Assembly: GCF_017368475.1 (NCBI RefSeq)
Contig: NZ_JAFNJE010000005.1
Coordinates: forward strand, 62,001-126,000
Direction: 5' to 3'
Source: Alteromonas sp. 5E99-2
GTDB taxonomy: Bacteria; Pseudomonadota; Gammaproteobacteria; Enterobacterales; Alteromonadaceae
Length of the DNA stretch: 64,000 bases
This document shows positions 54,004 to 64,000 of the stretch, piece by piece (the stretch's first letter is position 1; every line of letters starts with the position of its first letter). The position numbers and the translations under genes were made by a program. The notes beneath the pieces are model-generated. The model did not search any database. It had not been told where the DNA came from and was given only the letters and a program-made list of their open reading frames with translations.

Positions 54004-55293
54004 ATGACACTATTTGCTTTAGGTATAAACCACAAAACTGCGCCAGTAGATTTGCGCGAACAAGTTGCGTTTACACCCGACTCTATGTTGGATGCACTGG
54101 AGTCTTTACATCGAATTAATGGTATTGATGAATGCATGATAGTGTCTACCTGCAATCGCACTGAAATCTATGTTGTCGCTACTCCGCCTAGCGTTGATTT
54201 TGTGCTGCATTGGTTAAGTGAATTTCATTGCGTGAGTATGAAATTTGTGGCTGAGCATATTTATCAATTGCACGATGATGCTGCGCTGAGGCACATGATG
54301 AAGGTGGCGAGTGGCCTTGATTCTCTAGTGCTAGGCGAGCCGCAAATACTAGGGCAAGTAAAACAGGCTTATCAATTGGCGAAGCAGAATCAAACCTTGC
54401 ACAAAGGGTTTGAAAGGGTATTTCAGCATGTTTTCGCCGTGGCAAAAAGAGTTAGATCCGAAACGGAAATAGGTGCAAATGCAGTCTCTGTGGCCTTTGC
54501 CGCAGTGCAGTTAGCCAAACAAATATTTTCGAAATTAGAGAAACGTTCGGTATTGCTGATTGGCGCAGGAGAAACCATTGAACTGGTTGCCGAGCATTTA
54601 AAAGAAGCCGGTGTTTTGTCTATGTCAGTGGCGAATAGAACAAGAGATAAAGCCCGTGCCTTGGCAAATAAGCTCAATGGTGAAGCGTTAACACTGACGC
54701 AGTTACCCGAACACATATCTGATTATGATATCGTGATTAGTTCAACGGCAAGTCAACTGCCTTTGGTAGGTAAAGGCATGATTGGTGATGCGCTTAAGCG
54801 ACGTAAAAATCAGCCTATGTTTTTGGTGGATTTAGCAGTGCCTAGAGATATTGAGTCTCAAGTAAACGACATCGATGATGCCTATTTATACACTGTTGAC
54901 GACCTTCAGCTTATTGTAGAAGCGAATTTGGCTAGCAGAGAAGAAGCTGCTGAAGCCGCGTGTGTCATGATTGAAGAACAGCTGGTTGCTTACCGAGAAT
55001 GGAAAGTATCCCAACGGCATGGACAACTGGTTAAAAATTACCGTTCATCGGTAGCAGAACAAAAAAATGAATTAGTGGAACGGGCGTTATTACAGCTTGA
55101 TGATGGTAAAAGCGCTGATGAGGTGATTAAGGAGCTAGGGTATAAGCTTAGCAACGCGCTTATGCATGCGCCGACAAAATTACTGTCTGACGCTAGCCTT
55201 CATCAAAATACGAATGTAAGCGAAAAGCTTGCTGACCACTTTAACTTAACCTTACCTGACGCCAATAGCGATACCTTGGATTCAGAGAAATAA
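54004..55293 (+). CDS. hemA: Glutamyl-tRNA reductase
   Basis: HemA reduces glutamyl-tRNA to glutamate-1-semialdehyde, the first committed step of tetrapyrrole synthesis by the C5 route. The 429-residue protein has the nucleophile Cys50 in STCNRTEIY, the LGEPQILGQVKQA segment, and a Rossmann loop LIGAGET (about residue 185-191). Start is the ATG at 54004. It heads the hemA-prfA-prmC run, with prfA 18 bases downstream. Confidence 0.97.
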   Translation: MTLFALGINHKTAPVDLREQVAFTPDSMLDALESLHRINGIDECMIVSTCNRTEIYVVATPPSVDFVLHWLSEFHCVSMKFVAEHIYQLHDDAALRHMMKVASGLDSLVLGEPQILGQVKQAYQLAKQNQTLHKGFERVFQHVFAVAKRVRSETEIGANAVSVAFAAVQLAKQIFSKLEKRSVLLIGAGETIELVAEHLKEAGVLSMSVANRTRDKARALANKLNGEALTLTQLPEHISDYDIVISSTASQLPLVGKGMIGDALKRRKNQPMFLVDLAVPRDIESQVNDIDDAYLYTVDDLQLIVEANLASREEAAEAACVMIEEQLVAYREWKVSQRHGQLVKNYRSSVAEQKNELVERALLQLDDGKSADEVIKELGYKLSNALMHAPTKLLSDASLHQNTNVSEKLADHFNLTLPDANSDTLDSEK

Positions 55294-55311
55294 ATGGAAA
55301 CAATATCTTAG

Positions 55312-56397
55312 ATGAAAGCATCAGTTATATCTAAATTAGAACACCTAGTTGAACGCTTCGATGAAGTACAAGCATTACTGGGTGATCCAGAGGTTATTGG
55401 CGACCAAAATAAATTCAGGGGCTTATCTAAAGAATACGCCCAGCTTGAAGACGTTGTAAAAACATTTAATGAATATCAACAAACTCAAGAAAATTTAGAA
55501 TCAGCAAAAGCCATGCTTGATGAAGACGATGCTGAAATGAAAGAAATGGCTCAAGAAGAAATTAAAGATGCCAAAAAGGCCATTGAAGTATTAGAAACCG
55601 ATTTACAAGTTCTTCTTTTACCTAAAGACCCTAACGATGACAACAGTTGTTTCTTAGAAATTCGCGCAGGCGCTGGCGGTGATGAAGCCGGTATTTTCGC
55701 AGGGGATCTTTTCCGTATGTACAGCCGTTATGCGGAAAGCCAAGGTTGGCGTGTAGAAATGGTAAGCGCGAACGAAGGTGAACATGGCGGCTTTAAAGAA
55801 GTTATTGCAAATGTGAGCGGTGATGGCGCATATGGCGTAATGAAATTTGAATCTGGTGGTCATCGTGTTCAGCGCGTACCTGAAACTGAATCCCAAGGAC
55901 GTATTCATACCTCTGCTTGTACCGTTGCGGTACTGCCAGAAATTCCTGAATCTCAAGCTATTGATATTAACACTGGGGATTTACGTATTGATACTTTCCG
56001 TGCTTCGGGCGCTGGGGGACAACACGTAAACAAGACAGACTCGGCAATTCGTATTACCCATATACCGTCTGGTGTTGTGGTTGAATGCCAAGATGAGCGT
56101 TCGCAGCATAAAAACAGAGCAAAAGCCATGTCGGTGTTGCAAGCGCGCCTAAACCAAATTGAAGCAGATAAACGCGCAGAGGAAGAGGCATCAACTCGTC
56201 GTAATTTAGTGGGAAGTGGTGATCGTTCAGAACGTATTCGTACTTACAACTTTCCTCAAGGACGAGTTACTGATCATAGGATCAATTTAACTTTGTATCG
56301 TTTGGACGAAGTTGTCGAAGGGGATTTAGGACAGTTACTTGAGCCTATTCGTCAAGAACATCAAGCCGACTTACTTGCTTCGCTTTCAGATGAATAA
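55312..56397 (+). CDS. prfA: Peptide chain release factor 1
   Basis: RF1 ends translation at UAA and UAG. The 361-residue product shows the stop-codon reading tripeptide Pro190-Glu-Thr192 (PxT) and the catalytic GGQ at 235-237. The upstream open frame is cleanly started by ATG at 55312. prmC, which methylates the GGQ glutamine, follows by six bases, so enzyme and target are co-expressed. Confidence 0.98.
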   Translation: MKASVISKLEHLVERFDEVQALLGDPEVIGDQNKFRGLSKEYAQLEDVVKTFNEYQQTQENLESAKAMLDEDDAEMKEMAQEEIKDAKKAIEVLETDLQVLLLPKDPNDDNSCFLEIRAGAGGDEAGIFAGDLFRMYSRYAESQGWRVEMVSANEGEHGGFKEVIANVSGDGAYGVMKFESGGHRVQRVPETESQGRIHTSACTVAVLPEIPESQAIDINTGDLRIDTFRASGAGGQHVNKTDSAIRITHIPSGVVVECQDERSQHKNRAKAMSVLQARLNQIEADKRAEEEASTRRNLVGSGDRSERIRTYNFPQGRVTDHRINLTLYRLDEVVEGDLGQLLEPIRQEHQADLLASLSDE

Positions 56398-56403
56398 GCA
56401 AAT

Positions 56404-57228
56404 ATGACCCTTGGTGAGTTATTGCAGTGGGCAAAGTCTAGTTTAGATGAGCCCGCTGATGCAGACTATTTATTATGTGGGTGCTTGAATCAATCTAGAA
56501 GCTATTTATACACTTGGCCTGACAAAGTTTTGTCTGCTGACGAAATAACAGTATTTCGCAGTATGATTGAACGGCGAGTTAAAGGCGAGCCTGTCGCTTA
56601 TATATTAGGTAAGAAGCCCTTTTGGTCGTTTTCTCTATTGACCTCCCCAGATACATTGATACCCAGACCAGAAACCGAATTACTGGTGGAAGCTGCACTT
56701 GAAAAAATAAGCGCTGAAAAAAAACTTAGCATCTGTGACCTAGGCACGGGAACTGGGGCTGTTGCCTTGGCAATTGCGTCAGAGCGGCCCAATTGTAATG
56801 TTATTGGCGTTGACCGTATTAGTAATGCAGTGGCCTTAGCTAAAAAGAATGCGCAAGCGCTTAGTATTGGTAATGTTTGCTTTTTACAAAGTAACTGGTT
56901 TGACGAATTAGCTGGGCATAAATTCGATGTCATTGTTTCGAATCCGCCTTATGTAGAACAAGACAGTCCGTATTTACAGGAAGGTGACGTAAGGTTTGAA
57001 CCCAAAAGCGCGTTAACTTCAGGTATTGATGGCTTAGAAGATATCCGAGAAATAGTCAGTAGAGCAGGTGAGTTTTTATCGCCAAAAGGCTGGCTGATGT
57101 TCGAGCATGGGTTTTCACAACATCAGGCTGTCGCTAACTGTATGAAAGACGCTGGGTTTGTTGACATTCAAGCCGTAGAAGACTTAAATCTTCATCAGCG
57201 CTTAACAATAGCAAAATGTATAAATTAA
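56404..57228 (+). CDS. prmC: Release factor glutamine methyltransferase PrmC
   Basis: PrmC (HemK) methylates the GGQ glutamine of RF1 and RF2. The 274-residue SAM-dependent enzyme has an N-terminal helical domain, the SAM loop DLGTGTGAVA (112-121) and the catalytic NPPY at 180-183. It lies directly after prfA. An HD-GYP regulator gene follows 25 bases later. Confidence 0.96.
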   Translation: MTLGELLQWAKSSLDEPADADYLLCGCLNQSRSYLYTWPDKVLSADEITVFRSMIERRVKGEPVAYILGKKPFWSFSLLTSPDTLIPRPETELLVEAALEKISAEKKLSICDLGTGTGAVALAIASERPNCNVIGVDRISNAVALAKKNAQALSIGNVCFLQSNWFDELAGHKFDVIVSNPPYVEQDSPYLQEGDVRFEPKSALTSGIDGLEDIREIVSRAGEFLSPKGWLMFEHGFSQHQAVANCMKDAGFVDIQAVEDLNLHQRLTIAKCIN

Positions 57229-57253
57229 CTGTATAGCATGATAGGCAAGTACA

Positions 57254-58825
57254 ATGAACGATGATTTATTCTTTGCAGACGAAGACGATAGTGATATCGA
57301 ATCTGAACCAAGTGGCACGTGGAAAATACTCATCGTAGATGATGAACCTGAAGTGCATACAGTCACTCGCCTCGCTTTACGTGATTTCACTTTGAATAAC
57401 GTTGGATTGACCTTTATTAGCGCATACAGCGGCGAAGAAGCCATTCGTCAATTCAATGCTCATGACGATATTGCTGTGGTGTTATTGGATGTGGTTATGG
57501 AAACTGACGATGCAGGGCTGATTGTTGCTGATAAAATACGCAATGAATTAAATAATACCTATACCCGTATTATTTTGCGTACAGGCCAGCCTGGGCAAGC
57601 CCCCGAAAAGAAGGTCATCGTCGATTATGATATAAACGATTATAAATCAAAAACAGAGTTAACGGCGCAAAAGTTATTTACGGTAATCATCGCGGCATTG
57701 CGCTCTTACCGAGATATTAGAACTATAGAACAAAACCGAATTGGGCTTGCGAAAGTGATGTCTGCTTCGACGGATTTGTTTACTTGTCGTTCATTAAAAA
57801 AATTTGTAGAAGGCTTGGTGGAACAATTGGGCTCAGTTTTAGGTTGTGCCCAAAGTGCTGTGTTTGTTTCAAGTGAATTGATAGATTCAAATTTTGTTGG
57901 CTCTAGCAGCTCTGCTGTTGAGCTTAGAGCATTAGCTGGGCACGGAAAATATGCCGACATTTTTGGCAAGCCCTTAAGCGACGTTTTAGACAATTCATTA
58001 CTGGCTACCTGCCAAAATATTCTGTCGAACAAAGGCATGCATATTGATGAAGAACATCTTGTTGCTTACTGCCACAGCCAACATTTTGGTGGTGCATTGT
58101 TGTATATGTCTGATAAAAATCGCAATGTGAGTGAAACTAGCATTGAAATGGTTGAACTGTTTACTAATAGTATTCAAGTCGCCTTCGAAAATATTCTTTT
58201 ACTGCGAGAGACAAGATTAACGCAAAATGAACTGATTGAGCGCCTTTGCCGTGCGATGGACTTTAGCACGCCAAGTAATAACCATATACCTCGTTTAGTG
58301 GCAATCTGCGAATTATTAGCAACGAACCTTGGAATGAAAGAACTGGATGTCGACCGTCTAAAAGTTGCGGTTCCTATGCATGATGTGGGGAATTGTCGAT
58401 TGCCAGAAACTATGCTGAATCGCAGAGGTCCAATTACTTCTGATGAACAAGCAGAAATGCGCATGCATACCCAGTTTGGCGCTGATTGTTTGGCCGATTC
58501 TAATAATTTAACCGTTCAACTTGCGGCTAAACTTGCTCAACAACATCACGAGCGTTGGGATGGGACAGGGTACCCTAACCAAATAAAGGGTGAAGAAATA
58601 CTACTGGAAAGTCGAATTCTTGCTGCTGCTGATGTGTTTGACGCGTTATATAATAAAAAATCGTATAAAGATGCGTGGGATTTAGAAAAAGTGATCACGT
58701 TTTTTGAATCAGAAAGAGGTAAGGCATTTTCACCAAGTGTGGTTGATAGTGTTCTTCGATGTAAAGTCGAATTGGTTGATATTCAAAACTCCATGAAAGA
58801 TGGCGTTTCTATTTTTTCCCATTAA
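57254..58825 (+). CDS. Response regulator with REC, DUF3369 and HD-GYP domains
   Basis: A 523-residue signalling protein. The receiver (about 22-150) has Asp29-Asp30, phosphoacceptor Asp79 and a Lys near 131. A DUF3369 region (about 170-325) follows, then an HD-GYP domain (about 328-510) with His376-Asp377, HHE at 431-433 and GYP at 439-441. The usual HDIGK reads HDVGN here. HD-GYP domains break down cyclic-di-GMP. It sits between prmC and sirB2 in an otherwise housekeeping operon; its sensor kinase is not in the window. Confidence 0.93.
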   Translation: MNDDLFFADEDDSDIESEPSGTWKILIVDDEPEVHTVTRLALRDFTLNNVGLTFISAYSGEEAIRQFNAHDDIAVVLLDVVMETDDAGLIVADKIRNELNNTYTRIILRTGQPGQAPEKKVIVDYDINDYKSKTELTAQKLFTVIIAALRSYRDIRTIEQNRIGLAKVMSASTDLFTCRSLKKFVEGLVEQLGSVLGCAQSAVFVSSELIDSNFVGSSSSAVELRALAGHGKYADIFGKPLSDVLDNSLLATCQNILSNKGMHIDEEHLVAYCHSQHFGGALLYMSDKNRNVSETSIEMVELFTNSIQVAFENILLLRETRLTQNELIERLCRAMDFSTPSNNHIPRLVAICELLATNLGMKELDVDRLKVAVPMHDVGNCRLPETMLNRRGPITSDEQAEMRMHTQFGADCLADSNNLTVQLAAKLAQQHHERWDGTGYPNQIKGEEILLESRILAAADVFDALYNKKSYKDAWDLEKVITFFESERGKAFSPSVVDSVLRCKVELVDIQNSMKDGVSIFSH

Positions 58826-58842
58826 AAGGAGTCTTATTATTC

Positions 58843-59217
58843 ATGTATGAAATTGTCAAACATATTCATATTACAGCGGTAATGCTAAGCATTTTGGTGT
58901 TTATCGGTCGTTTTTTGTTGCTTCAATTTGTCCCTCGTGTAGGAAACCATAAGATACTAAAAATAGTGCCACATGTACTTTATACCGTACTGTTGATCTC
59001 GGCTATTGTATTGTGTTCGCTGATAGGTGTTTATCCCCTTGCTGACACGTGGGCTACGCAAAAACTCATTGGGTTAGTGGCGTTTGCGGTCATAGGCTTG
59101 TATTCCACTAAGTGGGCTAAAACAAAAAGCATGGCGTGGGGCAGCTTTTTCATTGTGCTTGTTTTTTTAGTGATGACGTTACACGTAGCATTCAGCAAGC
59201 AACCTCTCTTTTTTTAA
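58843..59217 (+). CDS. sirB2: SirB2-family membrane protein
   Basis: A 124-residue four-helix membrane protein of the SirB2 family, found in many gammaproteobacteria between prmC and kdsA. The start VKHIHITAVMLSILVFIGRF (pattern) with a conserved histidine pair and the central TWATQKLIGLVAF are typical. AAAGGAG lies upstream of the ATG. Its function is not well known. The usual companion SirB1 gene is absent here. Confidence 0.88.
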   Translation: MYEIVKHIHITAVMLSILVFIGRFLLLQFVPRVGNHKILKIVPHVLYTVLLISAIVLCSLIGVYPLADTWATQKLIGLVAFAVIGLYSTKWAKTKSMAWGSFFIVLVFLVMTLHVAFSKQPLFF

Positions 59218-59231
59218 CGGAACGAAATTAA

Positions 59232-60074
<843 letters not shown>

Positions 60075-60080
60075 TATCAC

Positions 60081-61508
60081 TTATTTAGCTGGAGAAGATC
60101 GGGATTTTGTGAGTATCTGAGTTAGCAATGCAGGCTCGTCAAGAAGCTGTTTTACTAGCTTTAACGCCTCTACACATTCCCAGCGTTTTTGAGGCCCGCC
60201 TAAGCATAATCGCAAGGCATGAGGTGGGTTGTTATTTGAGCAAAATGCCGCGCTTGCTACGGCACTGACATTTTTACTTCGCAAATAAGCGGCAAAGTTT
60301 GATGGGTTAACTTCAACAGACTTAGGCAGGTTAAGCCATAAATGAAATCCGTCGACGTGAGCGTTAAATTGGTATTCATTGAGTAATATTGCTGCTTGTT
60401 TTTGCCTTTCTCTTGATTCTTGCCTAATTTCTCTTGTCATCAAGTCAACGGTGCCGTCTTTTAACCAAGATGAAGCCAATCTATTGGTTATAGGGCTCGA
60501 CATTACCGATAGTGCACGCATTGAGCCTGCTAATCTGTTCGCTGCACTTTTTGTTGGAGCATGCACATAAGCAGTTCTTAATCCGGCACCAAAATATTTT
60601 GCTAATCCAGTGATGTAATACGTGAGGCTGGGCGCGAAGTTAGCAATTGCAGATATTGGCTTCGTAGGAAGCATGGCATAAGCATCGTCTTCAATGATGG
60701 GGATACTATAGCGATTTGCTACATCGGCAATAGCAACACGGCGGGCATGACTGATTGAATATGCAGTGGGATTTTGCAGTGTAGGATTTAAATAGATAGC
60801 AGCAATTTGCTCATGCTTACACAAGGCGTCTAAGGTGTGAATGATAGGGCCATCTTTATCACTGTCTACGGCAAGTAATGGAATATCTAATTGTGCCGCA
60901 ATCGCTTTTAGTCCCGGATAAACTAATCCTTGTACACAAATAGATGCCCCTTTTTTTACTAATGAACTCAATAGGCCTAAAAGTACACTGTGGGTCCCAG
61001 GGCATACTAAAACATTTTCTTCTTCAGTTTTCTCCACTGTTTTATTTAGCAGTAATAAACCTGCTTCTTTGTCGTCGTGAGTACCGCCGAAGTCTTGGTA
61101 TCTAAGTAGTGCGGTGATACTAGATGACTCAATAATGTTGGTAAACCCGCGGTTGAGTTTTGTTAACAATTCTTTGTTGGCAGGCTCAGGAGGGGAGTTC
61201 ATTGTCATTTCTACGTCGGTCCCACCCTGCGGCGGGAATGACAAGGTTCGCCCTTTTACAAATGATCCTGTGCCTGGACTTGAATCTATAAGGCCTCTAT
61301 TTCTTGCTTCTTTATAAGCTCTGGCTACAGTGGTGTAGTCTAATGCCAATAATTGTGCGAGTTCTCTTAACGTCGGCAGTTTATCGCGAATTGCCAACAC
61401 GCCACTTTCGATGTCTGCAGCGATTAAGTCTGCAATCATCAAATACGCAGGACGCCTGTCTTTGTTCGCAAGTGCAAAGCGCCAGTGTTTATATTGGTTG
61501 TTGAGCAA
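60081..61508 (-). CDS. MocR/PdxR-type GntR regulator with aminotransferase domain
   Basis: A 475-residue fusion of an N-terminal GntR winged helix (about residues 10-80, with RDKLPTLRELAQLL and TTVARAYKE) and a class I aminotransferase-like domain. The PLP-binding lysine is kept in ITGLAKYFGAGLR. MocR proteins sense PLP or amino compounds and usually control a divergent gene set. Here the divergent neighbour is a Nit1C-like cluster across a 388-base gap, so it is probably the regulator of that cluster. This pairing is inferred from position; the effector is unknown. Confidence 0.87.
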   Translation of the reverse strand: MLNNQYKHWRFALANKDRRPAYLMIADLIAADIESGVLAIRDKLPTLRELAQLLALDYTTVARAYKEARNRGLIDSSPGTGSFVKGRTLSFPPQGGTDVEMTMNSPPEPANKELLTKLNRGFTNIIESSSITALLRYQDFGGTHDDKEAGLLLLNKTVEKTEEENVLVCPGTHSVLLGLLSSLVKKGASICVQGLVYPGLKAIAAQLDIPLLAVDSDKDGPIIHTLDALCKHEQIAAIYLNPTLQNPTAYSISHARRVAIADVANRYSIPIIEDDAYAMLPTKPISAIANFAPSLTYYITGLAKYFGAGLRTAYVHAPTKSAANRLAGSMRALSVMSSPITNRLASSWLKDGTVDLMTREIRQESRERQKQAAILLNEYQFNAHVDGFHLWLNLPKSVEVNPSNFAAYLRSKNVSAVASAAFCSNNNPPHALRLCLGGPQKRWECVEALKLVKQLLDEPALLTQILTKSRSSPAK

Positions 61509-61896
61509 GAGATGCGCCTAATTTAAAAAGAATTACCCATGTTTCCCCGCAAGTTTTATTCCAACTCAATGAACCTAAGATGATTGCATTTAACTATAGG
61601 AGATGATTGGTTTTTTCTTGTTTTTAGTGACTTTAATGGTGCGAAGCAGGCTTAAATTCGCACAGTGGTAGTGCGGTTTTTTTCTCTAGATTAAAGAGGT
61701 CTATTGACTAATTTAGACAAATAAAAAAATTACGAGCTGTCTAAATTTTATTGAATGGGTTTGATTGCATATTGATTGGATCTCTTAAATTTAGGGTTGG
61801 CATTTCCATTGCAAAATTGGAAAAGAGTAACGCTTATACATTCTGTGAATATGTGAGCGAAAACTATTTATCCCAAACTATTAATAAGGATTTACC
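61509..61896. promoter_or_regulatory. Divergent regulatory region with a 10-base inverted repeat
   Basis: A 388-base gap between the MocR-type gene and the Nit1C-like cluster. It contains a perfect inverted repeat AATTTAGACA (61710-61719) and TGTCTAAATT (61738-61747) with an 18-base centre, the best candidate for the regulator's site, beside a possible -35 TTGACT at 61704-61709. The rest is AT-rich without a gene. Confidence 0.5.
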
Positions 61897-62379
61897 ATGC
61901 CAAAAGTTACCGCCCCAATGCATAAAGATGGCGATTTTTTTGTAGATTATGAAGAAAAAGTATTTGAAGATGTGCAGGCAAAAGAGGGAGAAAAAGCCCT
62001 TGTTACTTTCCATACTGTCGCATTTGAAGGTTCAATCGGTTTTGTAAATATGTTGCAAGCGACTCGTCTGCAACGCAAAGGCTATGAAACTTCCATTTTA
62101 TTGTATGGGCCTGGTGTTACTTTAGGTCTACAAAGAGGCTTTCCTACATTAGGCGCAGAAGCTTTCCCTGGTCACCAAAACTTTACTAATCAGCTTAAAA
62201 AATTCATGCAAGAAGGTGGAAAGATTTATTGCTGCCGATTTGCATTACAAGCTTTGTATGGTCATGGTGAACCGTCATTAATTGAAGGTATTCGTCCAAT
62301 TAGCCCGCTAGACGTATTGGATATTAAATTGCTTCATACCAGAGAAAACGCCTTTATCATTGATACTTGGACAGTATAA
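61897..62379 (+). CDS. Nit1C small protein (Sll0783/MSMEG_0572 family)
   Basis: A 160-residue protein of the family named after Sll0783 and MSMEG_0572, described as nitrogen-starvation responsive and always found with a nitrilase. The central [23 protein letters not shown] and C-terminal [20 protein letters not shown] regions (pattern) suggest a DsrE-like fold. AAGGA precedes the ATG. It is the first gene of the Nit1C-like cluster, 14 bases before the nitrilase gene. Biochemical role unknown. Confidence 0.85.
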   Translation: MPKVTAPMHKDGDFFVDYEEKVFEDVQAKEGEKALVTFHTVAFEGSIGFVNMLQATRLQRKGYETSILLYGPGVTLGLQRGFPTLGAEAFPGHQNFTNQLKKFMQEGGKIYCCRFALQALYGHGEPSLIEGIRPISPLDVLDIKLLHTRENAFIIDTWTV

Positions 62380-62393
62380 CTGGAGCAGCGATT

Positions 62394-63386
62394 ATGTTTC
62401 GACAAGACGTCGTCAGAGTCGCTGCCGCTCAGCTGTCTCCGGACTTACGCTCAGCGGTTGGCACTTTGGATAAAGTAATAGGTGCTATTGAGGATGCGTC
62501 TCGCCAAGGAGTTCAGCTGATTGTTTTTCCTGAAACCTTTGTACCTTATTACCCTTATTTTTCGTTTATAACTCCGCCAGCTAAAAGTGGCAAAGAGCAC
62601 ATGCGCTTGTACGAACAGGCTGTCGTCGTCCCTGGGCCTATTACCGATGCAGTCGCTGAGTGTGCCAAACGATGTGAAATGGTGGTGGTATTAGGGGTAA
62701 ACGAAAGAGATCACGGTTCTATTTATAACACGCAGCTTATTTTCGATTGCACAGGAGAGCTGGTTCTCAAACGCCGAAAAATCACGCCTACTTTTCATGA
62801 GCGTATGATTTGGGGACAAGGCGATGGGTCAGGACTTAAAGTTGCACAGACAGCTGTGGGTAAAGTAGGAGCCCTAGCTTGTTGGGAACATTACAATCCA
62901 TTAGCACGTTATAGCTTAATGGCGCAGCATGAAGAAATTCATTGCAGCCAGTTCCCCGGTTCATTAGTAGGACCCATTTTTGCTGAACAAATAGAAGTCA
63001 CAATACGTCATCACGCTTTAGAATCTGGATGCTTTGTGGTGAATTCTACGGGGTGGCTCACCGATGAACAAATTGAATCTATTACATCTGATCCCAAGCT
63101 TCAACCTGCATTGAGGGATGGTTGTATGACGGCCATTATTTCACCGGAGGGTTCTCATGTGGTGGCGCCTTTAACTGAGGGTGAAGGACTACTCATTGCA
63201 GATTTAAACATGTCGCTAATCACCAAGCGAAAGCGCATGATGGATTCTGTTGGTCACTACGCTCGTCCAGAATTACTCAGTCTGTTGGTTAATAATAAAG
63301 CTAACGAATATTGCGAATTTTCAGGGCAAGTATCTGATTTACCTTCGCAAGTAGTTAATTCGAATGAGGATATAGCTGATGAGTAA
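62394..63386 (+). CDS. Nit1C-type nitrilase
   Basis: A 330-residue branch 1 nitrilase that would hydrolyse a nitrile to acid and ammonia. The catalytic triad is Glu47 (VFPETF), Lys129 (RRKITP) and Cys163 (LACWEHY). Start is the ATG at 62394 with GGAG at 62381-62384; the frame is open to 62367. In Pseudomonas the Nit1C cluster is needed for growth on cyanide as nitrogen source, as I recall it. The next gene overlaps its end by eight bases. Confidence 0.93.
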   Translation: MFRQDVVRVAAAQLSPDLRSAVGTLDKVIGAIEDASRQGVQLIVFPETFVPYYPYFSFITPPAKSGKEHMRLYEQAVVVPGPITDAVAECAKRCEMVVVLGVNERDHGSIYNTQLIFDCTGELVLKRRKITPTFHERMIWGQGDGSGLKVAQTAVGKVGALACWEHYNPLARYSLMAQHEEIHCSQFPGSLVGPIFAEQIEVTIRHHALESGCFVVNSTGWLTDEQIESITSDPKLQPALRDGCMTAIISPEGSHVVAPLTEGEGLLIADLNMSLITKRKRMMDSVGHYARPELLSLLVNNKANEYCEFSGQVSDLPSQVVNSNEDIADE

Positions 63387-64000
63387 ATCTCAGCGTGTAC
63401 AGCAGTTAATTACCGATATTCAATCTAAAGGGGTCCGTCTTAGTTCAGTCGAACAAGAGCAGGTGAGTCGACGTGGCGGCGCGGGGCCCAGTGATCATCA
63501 AGCAATGGTTGTTGATGGAACACCAGTGATGGTTCCAGTGCATACACAAAGTGCTAATTACTCGCCTTATAGTTTAAAAGAAACGTCAGAAGGTAAAACA
63601 TCATTGGTGAGCGAAGGGATCCCTATCACCGACATTACCTTTGCGAAAACGCCTCGTTTTTACAAATTAAAGACCCAAGATGGTACGCCATATTCTCATA
63701 TAGCAACACTACACAGTACAGATGTGTTGGCGACCACTGTACTGCAAACTTGCATTCGATACGGTGGTAGAAACAAAACCTGTAAATTTTGTTCTATTGA
63801 ACAATCCCTTTCTGCTGGCAGAACCATAGCTTACAAGCGTCCTAATCAACTTGCAGAAGTAGCAAAAGCCGCAGTCGAGCTTGATGGTGTTAAGCATATG
63901 GTGATGACCACAGGTACACCTTCTACGCCAGATAGAGGGGCTAAAGTGCTGTGCGAAAGCGTTATTGCAGTAAAATCAGAAGTCGATTTACCTATTCAAG
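63379..64000 (+). CDS. Radical SAM protein, MSMEG_0568 family (cut by window edge)
   Basis: The ATG at 63379 overlaps the nitrilase stop and opens a frame to the right edge (207 codons and one base). Cys125, Cys135 and Cys138 in TCIRYGG...TCKFCS give a CX9CX2C cluster in place of the usual CX3CX2C. Its place as third gene after the Sll0783-like protein and nitrilase matches the radical SAM member of Nit1C clusters. The C-terminal part and any later genes lie outside. Confidence 0.85.
   Translation, partial: MSKSQRVQQLITDIQSKGVRLSSVEQEQVSRRGGAGPSDHQAMVVDGTPVMVPVHTQSANYSPYSLKETSEGKTSLVSEGIPITDITFAKTPRFYKLKTQDGTPYSHIATLHSTDVLATTVLQTCIRYGGRNKTCKFCSIEQSLSAGRTIAYKRPNQLAEVAKAAVELDGVKHMVMTTGTPSTPDRGAKVLCESVIAVKSEVDLPIQ

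Noticed and set aside
60081-61508. Calling the MocR-type gene pdxR
   Set aside because: No pdxS/pdxT genes lie nearby; the divergent partner is a Nit1C-like cluster.
61751-61945. 64-codon frame before the Nit1C cluster
   Set aside because: It overlaps the well-started Sll0783-like gene in another frame and has no support.

Overview
The window looks like chromosomal DNA of a marine gammaproteobacterium of the order Alteromonadales (Alteromonas/Glaciecola/Paraglaciecola-like). This is inferred from gene families and order only: recN-nadK | grpE-dnaK-dnaJ-dapB-carAB-greA, lnt-corC-ybeY-phoH-miaB | ubiF, lolB-ispE-prs-rplY-pth-ychF | hemA-prfA-prmC-sirB2-kdsA, plus families typical of marine members (the sortase/vWA pair, DUF3718, a Nit1C-type cluster). 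TTG start codons behind plausible ribosome binding sites recur.

Layout. 1-12.1 kb is core: recN (cut by the left edge, two LexA-box-like sites), nadK, the heat-shock chaperone genes grpE/dnaK/dnaJ with sigma32-type promoters, dapB, carAB behind a sigma70 promoter and a leader hairpin, and greA. 12.1-23.6 kb is mixed: a YgfF-like SDR, gene remnants, a GNAT enzyme, a periplasmic thioredoxin-like protein, a Gram-negative sortase with its vWA substrate, ibpA behind a ROSE-like RNA thermometer, a TetR/MFS/nitroreductase group, a pseudo-receiver/TPR protein and a YcaQ/AlkX-type glycosylase. 23.6-28.1 kb is an AT-rich accessory island with one large gene: a 1295-residue P-loop NTPase whose two membrane segments lie between Walker A and Walker B (a KAP-like layout), beside a fragment of a lost gene. 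28.1-32.2 kb carries an ADA-family deaminase with an altered catalytic motif, a TSUP permease, a PhzF-like remnant, and a two-gene unit for a Tat-exported PLP enzyme and a Sec-exported RidA protein.

32.3-40.7 kb is again core (lnt, corC, ybeY, phoH, miaB, ubiF), followed by an overlooked 58-residue membrane protein, an AEC transporter and a secreted hypothetical. 40.9-48.3 kb holds a large lipoprotein, an arsenic operon (arsR, arsC, arsH, acr3) with a palindromic operator, a DUF3718 protein and an AGCS amino-acid symporter. 48.4-60.1 kb holds four tRNA genes (Met, Leu, Gln, Gln), then ychF-pth-rplY-prs-ispE-lolB, and divergently hemA-prfA-prmC, an HD-GYP response regulator, sirB2 and kdsA.

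The right end (60.1-64 kb) has a MocR-type regulator divergent from the first three genes of a Nit1C-like cluster (Sll0783/MSMEG_0572-like protein, nitrilase, radical SAM protein), a family of clusters linked elsewhere to cyanide or nitrile nitrogen use. The third gene runs off the window. The best candidates for undescribed biology are the solitary membrane-inserted NTPase, the periplasmic PLP-enzyme/RidA pair, and the MocR/Nit1C locus. No rRNA gene, CRISPR array, transposase or prophage module was seen.
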